A stretch of 10,743 nt of DNA from Bacteroidales bacterium. GTDB lineage: Bacteria; Bacteroidota; Bacteroidia; Bacteroidales; Bacteroidaceae. The notes under the pieces were generated by a model. The model had not been told where the DNA came from, did no database searches, and worked only from the letters and a program-made list of their open reading frames with translations. Below are positions 1-5,407 of the stretch, in pieces. The DNA lies in contig SFFY01000062.1 of NCBI GenBank assembly GCA_004556745.1, positions 1-10,743 of the forward strand, read 5' to 3'. Every line of letters begins with the position of its first letter. Positions within the stretch are counted from its first letter, which is position 1. The translations under genes and the position numbers were made by a program.

Positions 1-169
1 CGGACACGCCTCCGCCATGAAAATGCATGTAATGGCCGCAAAAGCCCAGGTTATTGAGGATGCGCTTGGCAAGCTTGTCTTCCGAGCTAACCGCTTCGGG
101 TACATCCGCCGGCTGTGACGGGTCGCCGCCGGGCTCGTGCGAACAAAGGCTAAGAGGTTCATCGCACAT
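1..169 (-). CDS. Probable MarR-type transcriptional regulator, 5' part only
   Basis: Leftward gene that starts at ATG 169-167 and runs off the window, so only the first 56 codons are seen. The protein begins MCDEPLSLCSHEPGG, has an acidic, Pro-rich N-terminal tail, then LAKRILNNLGFCGHYMHF followed by HGGGVS. A His-Gly-rich turn at this place is, from memory, common near the N-terminus of coriobacterial MarR-family winged-helix regulators, but the helix-turn-helix lies outside the window, so the family is an inference. The start is supported by AAAGGAGC at 181-188, 11 bases upstream, and by a good promoter at 225-253 with an inverted repeat over its -10 region, which fits an autoregulated repressor. 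It is divergent from the kinase operon across about 675 bases of repeat-rich DNA. Confidence 0.5.
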   Translation of the reverse strand, partial: MCDEPLSLCSHEPGGDPSQPADVPEAVSSEDKLAKRILNNLGFCGHYMHFHGGGVS

Positions 170-190
170 AATTTAGTGCTGCTCCTTTCT

Positions 191-226
191 TTAGTTAGGT
201 AGTGGAATTGTTTTGTGCCTAACCAA
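191..226. promoter_or_regulatory. Inverted repeat, candidate operator
   Basis: TTAGTTAGG (191-199) and CCTAACCAA (218-226) form an inverted repeat matching at 8 of 9 positions, with arm centres about 27 bases apart. The right arm touches the -10 box and the left arm abuts the ribosome binding site. Placement and symmetry suit a dimeric repressor, possibly the gene's own product. The function is inferred. Confidence 0.4.
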
Positions 227-253
227 TTTAGGAGCGTGAGAAATCAAAGTCAA
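225..253 (-). promoter_or_regulatory. Promoter of the leftward regulator gene
   Basis: On the minus strand, TTGACT (248-253) and TAAATT (225-230) are separated by 17 bases, close to the sigma-70 consensus. The start codon lies about 55 bases further on, with a clear ribosome binding site between. Confidence 0.6.
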
Positions 254-268
254 GGTACCAAACTAGTG

Positions 269-296
269 GTTACGCGGTTTTACCAAACCGCGTAAC
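269..296. repeat. Perfect 12-bp hairpin
   Basis: GTTACGCGGTTT (269-280) and its exact complement (285-296) flank a 4-base loop. There is no T-tract on either side, so it is not an obvious terminator. It is the first of a chain of palindromes between two divergent genes. Confidence 0.55.
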
Positions 297-309
297 GGCT
301 CGACGCTGC

Positions 310-408
310 AAACCCGCCAGAGCGGCAATCTGCCTTTCAACTTCGGCGGCATGACCAGAAGGTCAATGCCGCCTCGTTTCAAGGCACCTTGCTCACTCTG
401 GCGGGTTT
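310..408. repeat. ~100-base imperfect palindrome
   Basis: Nested inverted repeats: the outer arms AAACCCGCCAGAG (310-322) and CTCTGGCGGGTTT (396-408) are exact complements. Inside them TGCCTT (331-336) pairs with AAGGCA (381-386), and GGCGGCATGACC (345-356) pairs with 361-373 apart from one bulged base, around an AGAA loop. The whole could fold into one long hairpin. No protein is encoded. It looks like a mobile intergenic repeat rather than a simple terminator. Confidence 0.55.
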
Positions 409-450
409 TCGCTGACTTCGCCAAAACATCGGCGTTGCCCTTGTTGGGAT

Positions 451-504
451 AGTCGTTGGGGACGTTCTTGTTTGACTAGTCGTTTAAGAACGTCCCCAAC
501 GACT
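451..504. repeat. REP-like 19-bp palindrome
   Basis: A 19-base arm (451-469) and its exact complement (486-504) flank a 16-base loop that itself contains GACTAGTC. The arm text GGGGACGTTCTT / AAGAACGTCCCC resembles the palindromic REP sequences that accompany REP-associated (Y1) tyrosine transposases in many gut bacteria. That kinship is from memory and was not tested. No transposase is present here. Confidence 0.6.
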
Positions 505-510
505 AACTTA

Positions 511-662
511 AAAACTATGCCGGATTACGGGGCTGAATGACGGATTGCCGGCCATGCCGAAATTGGTAAAAAGAAAACCGCAGGTAGAAGGTTCGCTATG
601 ATTTGAAAATAAGGGGTGTGGTTGGCTCATTCAGGTTCAGCCCCGTAATCCGGCATAGTTTT
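511..662. mobile_element. MITE-like element with 27-bp terminal inverted repeats
   Basis: A 27-base terminal repeat at 511-537 is an exact inverted copy of 636-662, enclosing about 98 bases with no credible ORF. Just inside the right arm a short CTGAA duplication adds a 6-base bulge, after which pairing resumes for a few bases. The size and exact ends suit a non-autonomous miniature element. I could not see a target-site duplication in the flanks, so the mobility mechanism is unknown. It lies between the 19-bp palindrome and the start of the kinase gene. Confidence 0.6.
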
Positions 663-844
663 GAAATGGCACTGAATAAGTGGCGGCAAATGAGCCGCAA
701 TGAAGCAAGCTAGCCCCTCGTTTCCGAAACCTTTCCGCAACAATTTGCCCTTCGTGCCGCTCGACTCCGCTCGCAACGTCCCCTGCGCTACACTTAGTTG
801 CACTGTGGCGCCGTTGCGCCGCGCCCGATCCAAGGGGGACACTC

Positions 845-1669
845 ATGAAGAACACTCAGCTGTTGCTGATCAACGATATGTGCGGCTACGGCAAGGTCGC
901 GCTTTCCGCCATGCTGCCGGTGCTGTCGCACATGGGTTACCGTATCCACAATCTGCCGACGGCACTTGTGTCCGATACGCTCAACTATCCCAAGTTCTAC
1001 ATCCACGACACCACGGAGTACGTGCGTCAGAGTCTTGCCATCTGGGAAGAACTCGGCTTTGAGTTCGACGCCATCTCGACCGGCTTTATCGTGACCGAGG
1101 AAGAGACGCGCATTATCTCGGACTTTTGCCACCGCCGTGCGCAAAAGGGCACCAAGGTGTTCGTCGACCCCATCATGGGCGACAACGGCAAGCTCTATGC
1201 GGGCGTGCCCGAGTCCACGATTGGCCTTATGCGGCACCTGCTGGAGTGCGCAGACTACGCGGTGCCCAACTATACCGAGGCGTGCCTGCTTGCCGATAGG
1301 CCTATTGCCGAGCAAATTACGCCCGAAGAGGCCCGCGCCCTTGTGGACGCCGTGCGCGAGCTGGGTGCCAAGTCGGTGGTCATTACGAGCACCGTGGTCA
1401 ATGGCACGAACGCGGTTATCGGTTACGACCATGTGGCGGGGGAGTACTTTACGATTCCCTTTGAGCTCATTCCGGTCTATTTCCCGGGCACGGGCGATAC
1501 GTTCTCGGCAGTGCTCGTCGGCCGCGTTATGGCAGGTTGGAGTCTGCAGCGCGCGACGTCCGATGCCATGCGTGTGGTGGCCGAGCTTATCGAGCGTAAT
1601 GCCGACCAAGAGGACAAGTCGGCCGGTCTTCCCATCGAGGCCTGCCTGGATGTGATTGACCATGAGTAG
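845..1669 (+). CDS. pdxY: Pyridoxal/pyridoxamine kinase (PdxY/PdxK type)
   Basis: Cytosolic vitamin B6 salvage enzyme that phosphorylates pyridoxal, pyridoxamine or pyridoxine with ATP, giving pyridoxal phosphate or its precursors. The 274 residues are normal for the ribokinase-fold family. NDMCGYGKVAL (10-20) is the substrate-side N-terminal motif of the clostridial/coriobacterial type. VDPIMGDNGKLY (107-118) and PNYTEA (141-146) are typical PdxK signatures. PGTGDTF (214-220) is the anion-hole motif with the catalytic Asp at 218. The ATG start has AGGGGG at 833-838, 6 bases upstream. The last codons overlap the next gene (ATGAGTAG), so the two are probably co-translated. No convincing promoter was found upstream, where repeats fill the space. 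The exact vitamer preference cannot be read from the sequence. Confidence 0.93.
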   Translation: MKNTQLLLINDMCGYGKVALSAMLPVLSHMGYRIHNLPTALVSDTLNYPKFYIHDTTEYVRQSLAIWEELGFEFDAISTGFIVTEEETRIISDFCHRRAQKGTKVFVDPIMGDNGKLYAGVPESTIGLMRHLLECADYAVPNYTEACLLADRPIAEQITPEEARALVDAVRELGAKSVVITSTVVNGTNAVIGYDHVAGEYFTIPFELIPVYFPGTGDTFSAVLVGRVMAGWSLQRATSDAMRVVAELIERNADQEDKSAGLPIEACLDVIDHE

Positions 1670-1991
1670 CGCCAGCGAAAGCGGCCCCGAGCCCGCGAGC
1701 GAGGGCAAGTTGCTCGGCGCGCCACGCGGCAAGCGCCCACGTATCCGCATTAGCTGCGTGGACCAGCTGGGCACGTGCCGCTGCCACCATGGCCACAAGC
1801 CCGGCGACGTCTTCGACTTCGACCGCGATCGCGGCAAGATGTGCTCCATGGCCTGCCATGTGGGCTTTCCCTATATCGACATCCTGCGCTACGGCGGAAC
1901 CGTGCCCGGCAACGAGCCCGGTACGGCAAAGTTCTGCTGCCCCGAGGTCGATACGTTGAACGTCTGGCTCGCCGAGATCGTCGACGAGTAA
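1662..1991 (+). CDS. TIGR04076-like small Cys-rich protein
   Basis: A protein of 109 residues that starts inside the kinase gene (8-base overlap), so translation is probably coupled. The first ~27 residues are a low-complexity Ser/Glu/Arg tail. The rest has the hallmarks of the TIGR04076 family of uncharacterised ~90-residue proteins: RIRISCVDQLGTCRCHHGHKPGD, then GKMCSMACHVGFPYIDILRYGG, then FCCPEVDTLNVW near the end. The seven Cys and nearby His residues could bind a metal or an iron-sulfur cluster; this is inference. A TTG at 1656 would add two residues, but ATG at 1662 is the simpler start. Pairing with a vitamin B6 kinase hints at a link to PLP metabolism, but no function is known to me. 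Confidence 0.8.
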   Translation: MSSASESGPEPASEGKLLGAPRGKRPRIRISCVDQLGTCRCHHGHKPGDVFDFDRDRGKMCSMACHVGFPYIDILRYGGTVPGNEPGTAKFCCPEVDTLNVWLAEIVDE

Positions 1992-1993
1992 TC

Positions 1994-2116
1994 GAGCGTG
2001 GATTTTCTCCCACCAAGATAATGAGCGTGGATAATCTCCCGTTTAGAGCGCCGTTTTGCGTTCAAAGTGGGAGATTATCCACGCTCAATTTGTATGCGGG
2101 AGATTATCCACGCTCA
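1994..2116. repeat. Four-copy inverted repeat between convergent genes
   Basis: Four copies of a 19-base unit, GAGCGTGGATAATCTCCC with a preceding T: forward at 1994-2011 (diverged, TTTT for ATAA) and 2022-2040, reverse at 2069-2087 and 2098-2116. Copies 2 and 3 are exact complements and can form a long hairpin with a 28-base loop. Copy 2 can equally pair with copy 4. The block fills the gap between two converging genes, so it may act as a two-way transcription barrier, although T-tracts are weak. No ORF here is credible. Confidence 0.65.
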
Positions 2117-2161
2117 TTTTATGCCGATGGCGTGGCTCACGCATCCGCGCCGCCCGGGCGC

Positions 2162-2608
2162 CTACAGTTGCTCGAGCATGGCCGTGCAGCCGGCGAGCAC
2201 ATCGCGGTAGGTGGCATCGAAGTTGCCGGTGTACCAGGGATCGGCGACGTCGCCGGGGCGATCGGTCCAATCCAGCAGCCGCGAAATCTTGCCGTCGGCA
2301 TCGTCGCCGAAGATGCGACGCAGGCCGCGCGCGTTCTCGGCATCCATATAGACGATGTGGTCCCAGTCACCATACTCCGCGCGACGAACCTGGCGCGCGC
2401 GGTGCGCAACGACGGGAATCCCGACCTCGCGCAGCTTGGCGACGGTGCCATGATGCGGAGGGTTGCCAATCTCCTCGGTCGAGGTCGCGGCAGAATCAAT
2501 GACGAACTCCGCCTCGCGCCCAGCACGGCGCACCAGCTCGGCAAACACCGACTCAGCCATCGTCGAGCGACAGATGTTCCCATGACAGACAAATAGGATT
2601 TTGCGCAT
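2162..2608 (-). CDS. Low-molecular-weight protein tyrosine phosphatase, rebuilt at the element junction
   Basis: Cytosolic phosphatase of 148 residues that removes phosphate from phosphotyrosine proteins or small phosphoesters, near the family norm of about 150. The N-terminal P-loop CHGNICRS (8-15) holds the nucleophile Cys8 and Arg14. DPWY (123-126) carries the general acid Asp123 and the substrate-framing aromatic residues. The ATG start has AGAGGT at 2618-2623. The first seven or so codons, start codon and ribosome binding site lie outside the 19-bp att core, on the element side. The original chromosomal start is stranded at 10525, so this is a chimeric but apparently functional gene whose promoter is now element DNA. 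A weak candidate promoter, TTGACG then GATTAT with a 19-base gap, lies between integrase and start. Confidence 0.93.
   Translation of the reverse strand: MRKILFVCHGNICRSTMAESVFAELVRRAGREAEFVIDSAATSTEEIGNPPHHGTVAKLREVGIPVVAHRARQVRRAEYGDWDHIVYMDAENARGLRRIFGDDADGKISRLLDWTDRPGDVADPWYTGNFDATYRDVLAGCTAMLEQL
2571..2589. repeat. attL core
   Basis: CAGATGTTCCCATGACAGA is identical to 10488-10506. It lies in the codons for the phosphatase P-loop (CHGNIC on the minus strand). Similarity continues loosely for a few codons to the right because both copies encode the same N-terminus with different wobble bases. To the left the sequences diverge at once. This marks the left recombination site. Confidence 0.85.
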
Positions 2609-2726
2609 TGGCTAAAACCTCTCGAATATCAGAGTTTTCGCAGATAATCGCACTGCTTTTTGATCCCTCGTCAAGGACAGAATATCAAATTGATTCATAA
2701 ATGAGCGGATTATTCTTCTTTCCAGC

Positions 2727-2763
2727 GTCGTAAGAATTGTCGTAAAGAACGAGGGTTTACGAC
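2727..2763. promoter_or_regulatory. Candidate integrase arm-type sites, left end
   Basis: GTCGTAA occurs three times within 37 bases: forward at 2727 and 2739 (12 bases apart) and reverse at 2757-2763. The same heptamer recurs as a pair at the right end (10415 and 10426). Spacing near one helical turn and presence just inside both att cores suit sites bound by the N-terminal arm-binding domain of the integrase. The function is inferred. Confidence 0.5.
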
Positions 2764-2769
2764 TTGTTG

Positions 2770-3975
2770 TCACAATGTTGACCGTCCTTTGCATCCAATT
2801 TTCAGCATATCCTCTCTGACGTCGTCGAAATCAAGATGGGTGTATGTGTTAAAAGTCACGTTGATGTCGGAGTGGCCCATGATGCATTTTAGCTTCGCAG
2901 GGTTCATTCCCCTGCGTGCCATCTTCGAGCAGAAGGTATGTCGGCAGACATGTGGTGTGATTTTGGGAAGCTCATCCTTGTAGATGCGATTATGTTTCTC
3001 TATCGCGTGGTGGAAGTACTTCTCCCAGTGCAGGGCAACACGCGGCATCTCGTTTTTATCAAGAAACAGAAAACCGCTAACACCGTCAACGACCGGCTCA
3101 CTCGAAGGCTTTAGACGTTGCGCAAGGATACTCCTGAAACACTCTGTCACGGCTTGAGTCATGGGAACATAGCGGATCCCGCTCTCCGTCTTGGGACGTT
3201 CGATGTAGTATCGCATGTTGCTGGTCCGCTGAAGTTGCTTGTTTACCCGAATGCTTCCGTTTTTGAAATCAAGGTCTTCGACGGTAAGACCGCAGAATTC
3301 AGAAATGCGCAGGCCCGTATTTAGAAGGATGTAGATGGCGTCACGATAGCGGTGAAAGTGTTCATCGCCCTCCACGAAAGCAAGAAATCTGCGTTCTTGG
3401 TTAGTGGCCAAGGCCTTGCGTGTAACCATGTCGTTTGTCAGTATCGTTGCGAGCTCGAAATAGAAGGGATTTCGGCGAATCAGGCTGTTCTCCTCTGCCA
3501 GTTGAAACGCCGGTCTCAGAACACCACGGATGCTATGGATTGTGCTATAGCGCTTGCCGTGGATTTTTTGCAGGTTGATGAGCCATTCCTTGGCATCAAG
3601 GGAGGTGACACCGCATATTCGTCGCGAGCCGAATTCATCTGTAGCAAGAAAATTGAGGATTGTCTTGTAGGCGGCTCGAGTGGATTGTTTCACGGCAGTC
3701 TTTGTTTCAGTGTAACGAGATGCGAGTTCGTAGACTGTCATATTGTTCGGCGCGACCTTATCAAGCAGATCGCGCTGGATCTCATGCTCCAACGCGCGCA
3801 AGCACGGACTGGCTTTCTTCCCCTTCGGAGTTAGATCATGAGTTGTCAAGGTCCACGAGTAGACGCTCCGCGTTTTACCTCTTGCATCCACATACTTGAA
3901 GCAGTAACGGCCGTTTTTTCTCTGGCTTTCCCCGCGTCTGAGGATTCGCCCTTTGCTGTCTTTTCTCACAGTCAC
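2770..3975 (-). CDS. int: Tn916-type tyrosine integrase
   Basis: Site-specific recombinase of 401 residues, close in length and sequence pattern to Tn916 Int (about 405). The arm-binding domain begins with GRILRRGESQRKNGRYCFKY (9-28), matching the Tn916 style. A core-binding SAM-like domain follows at about 80-175 and the catalytic domain at about 190-385. The catalytic set is complete: Arg223 (TGLRISE), Lys262 (PKTESG), His342-x-x-Arg345 (PHVCRHTF), His368 (MGHSD) and nucleophile Tyr378 (NTYTH). The start is GTG at 3975 with AAGGAG at 3983-3988, 7 bases upstream. It lies 160 bases from the att core it would cut. No excisionase gene is seen nearby. A hairpin sits immediately upstream in the leader and may attenuate its expression. 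Confidence 0.95.
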   Translation of the reverse strand: MTVRKDSKGRILRRGESQRKNGRYCFKYVDARGKTRSVYSWTLTTHDLTPKGKKASPCLRALEHEIQRDLLDKVAPNNMTVYELASRYTETKTAVKQSTRAAYKTILNFLATDEFGSRRICGVTSLDAKEWLINLQKIHGKRYSTIHSIRGVLRPAFQLAEENSLIRRNPFYFELATILTNDMVTRKALATNQERRFLAFVEGDEHFHRYRDAIYILLNTGLRISEFCGLTVEDLDFKNGSIRVNKQLQRTSNMRYYIERPKTESGIRYVPMTQAVTECFRSILAQRLKPSSEPVVDGVSGFLFLDKNEMPRVALHWEKYFHHAIEKHNRIYKDELPKITPHVCRHTFCSKMARRGMNPAKLKCIMGHSDINVTFNTYTHLDFDDVREDMLKIGCKGRSTL

Positions 3976-3994
3976 TAGCAGGCTCCTTCCTGTT

Positions 3995-4039
3995 CAGAAA
4001 AGAGCCCCGATGCGATATTTCAAGATTATCGCACGGGGC
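3995..4039 (-). terminator. Terminator or attenuator between rep and int
   Basis: Read leftward, GCCCCGTGCGATA (4039-4027) pairs with 4017-4004 with one bulged base, followed by TCTTTTC. It lies just after the rep stop codon and ends about a dozen bases before the integrase ribosome binding site, so readthrough would control the integrase. The T-tract is only moderate. Confidence 0.55.
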
Positions 4040-4047
4040 CCGATTGG

Positions 4048-4656
4048 TTAAGCTGTCAAGTGCGAAACGGTGTCGAGAAGCTCTTTATAAAGAGCGTTGG
4101 CGCAGGACGAGGGGGCGAGTCCTCGCGCATAACTCGAATATGGGTTTGTACGAGAGGAACCTTCGACCGGCCAGTATCCGTCGAGATCGTGCCTAAACTC
4201 AGAGAGACAGATCTCCCTCGTCTGCATCTCCGCAACGACGGAGAGGCGCCTCTCAAGTTGACCAAATCCGTCGACATCGTTTTGCGGACGATAAGTCGCG
4301 GATCGGCGCATCTGTTCTCCATAGAATTCCAAGGGGCTGTAGGGCGTCGTGACGATTACGAGATCGGCGGCTATCGCTTTGTCGGAATATCGGGACGGTG
4401 CCATCACCTCATGCTCCATCGCATAGGGATCCGTGATGCGAAGCAGGTCGGCGTAGGGGATGGATGAGGGACGAAGTTCGTCAAGAATCACCGTGTGCTT
4501 GCCCTCATACCCCTGAAAGATGTCTCTCGTAGATCCAGAGACGAAGAACGGTTCGCCCTTCCGCTTCGCATAGAGCTTTGCGAGGGTGGACTTCCCCGTT
4601 CCAGCAGGCCCGAAGATCCAAACTGATTCCACCCTTCTTTCGCCCTTGAGCATCAA
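4048..4656 (-). pseudogene. Rep C-terminal part: SF3-type helicase, cut off by upstream TAG
   Basis: Second half of the replication initiator, in the same frame as the 4717-5238 piece and separated from it only by a TAG (4719-4717) and about 20 sense codons (RQIEDVYARRLQVQAREWRG). It carries Walker A GPAGTGKST, Walker B HTVILDEL, a motif-C-like ADLVIVTTPY and a late QLERRL that could supply the arginine finger. This is the layout of P-loop helicase domains fused to HUH Reps (RNA_helicase/SF3). TTG 4656 or ATG 4653 could start it alone, but the GC-rich run just before lacks proper ribosome-binding spacing. If expressed separately it would be a helicase without a nickase. More likely the gene is broken or needs stop readthrough. 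Confidence 0.75.
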
Positions 4657-4716
4657 CCCCCGCCATTCCCGGGCCTGAACCTGAAGGCGGCGTGCATAAA
4701 CGTCTTCGATCTGACG

Positions 4717-5238
4717 CTATGTCCGGGCATATTCGGATCCGGAGAGCTGAGAGATCAAGGACTCCTTGTCGATACGACCTTCGAGAAGGTCATCGAGAAG
4801 GACTTTGATGCTGCTATGGGACCTCGTTCGAGCAACGCGCGACTCAATAGAAGCAAGTAGCGCTGGGTAATCGAAATTGGAGCGCACGATTTTGGGGTCG
4901 TACTGATGCTTGGATCGTGCGCCATCCGTTCTGTGGCACAGGTAGGAAAAACCGTTTTCCACACCTGCCTTCCAAGCCTCGATGCGCTCAGGTTTATCTC
5001 CAAGGAGCTTCGCGATGCTATTGAGCGAGCGCGGATTCTGGAACTCCATCATCACGTGAAGATGCGCGGCTGCCGGACGTCCCGCGTCCGTCGTGTCGCT
5101 GTCGTGCACGATGCCCGCATAGCGCTTCGGGGCGAGTGTTTCGATTCTTCGGTACATTTCGTCCACAAGACGGGGCAGGTGATCGAGCTGCTGCTCGTAC
5201 ATCATCGCGCGGGTCTTCATGGGCAGAGAATTGGTCAT
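4717..5238 (-). pseudogene. Rep N-terminal part: HUH (Rep_2-like) endonuclease
   Basis: First half (173 residues) of a rolling-circle replication initiator that would nick the element origin and join to the DNA end. YAGIVHDSD (40-48) is the metal-side motif. AHLHVMMEF (58-66) contains the HUH pair His59/His61. GFSYLCHRT (96-104) supplies the probable nucleophile Tyr99, followed by KHQY (110-113) as in plasmid Rep_2 proteins. An ATG start follows an AGAAAGGA-type ribosome binding site near 5248-5255. The frame stops at TAG 4719-4717 and then continues into the helicase half, so the intact ancestor had about 396 residues. A hairpin region immediately upstream could be its origin. With no other relaxase seen, this protein may also have served in transfer. 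Confidence 0.78.
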
Positions 5239-5257
5239 GGTTCCGAGTCCTTTCTCG

Positions 5258-5341
5258 TAAATGAGCTATTTCGGGACGATTTTGGAACGCGCCCGAGGGT
5301 GCGCCTTGGGATAACAAGCTCCCCAAGGCGCATAAATGAGC
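5258..5341. other. Candidate replication/transfer origin region
   Basis: GCGCCTTGGG (5301-5310) and its complement (5322-5331) form a 10-bp stem with an 11-base loop, flanked by two direct copies of TAAATGAGC (5258-5266 and 5333-5341). It lies upstream of the HUH Rep gene, where double-strand origins of rolling-circle replicons usually sit. The nick site is not recognisable, so this remains inference. Confidence 0.35.
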
Positions 5342-5368
5342 AGAATTTCAAGTAATGGAACAATCGAC

Positions 5369-5400
5369 GGGGTCCGCTTTTGCTGCGCGAAGCGGACCCC
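5369..5400 (-). terminator. Hairpin after the translocase gene
   Basis: GGGGTCCGCTT (5369-5379) and its exact complement (5390-5400) flank a 10-base loop, 7 bases beyond the stop codon of the translocase gene. The stem is strong but followed only by GTCGATTGTT on the minus strand, so termination may be partial. It could also protect the transcript end. Confidence 0.5.
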
Positions 5401-5407
5401 GCGGTGG

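Noticed and set aside
682..697. Short GCGGC/GCCGC hairpin upstream of the kinase
   Set aside because: Five base pairs in GC-rich DNA is not above chance and has no positional support.
794..1849. 351-codon leftward ORF opposite the kinase
   Set aside because: Antisense shadow of a clear kinase gene in high-GC DNA, rich in His and Arg as expected of such shadows.
1994..2116. Short CRISPR array
   Set aside because: The units alternate in orientation and the gaps are unequal (about 10, 28 and 10 bases). There are no cas genes beside it.
2612..2794. 60-codon leftward ORF between integrase and phosphatase
   Set aside because: It starts inside the integrase 3' end, has AT-rich poor codon use, no ribosome binding site, and overlaps the arm-type sites. 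Better read as attachment-site DNA.
2696..5341. CATAAATGAGC present at both 2696-2706 and 5331-5341
   Set aside because: An 11-mer repeat is expected by chance several times in a region of this size; only the local pair around the origin hairpin was kept as weak evidence.
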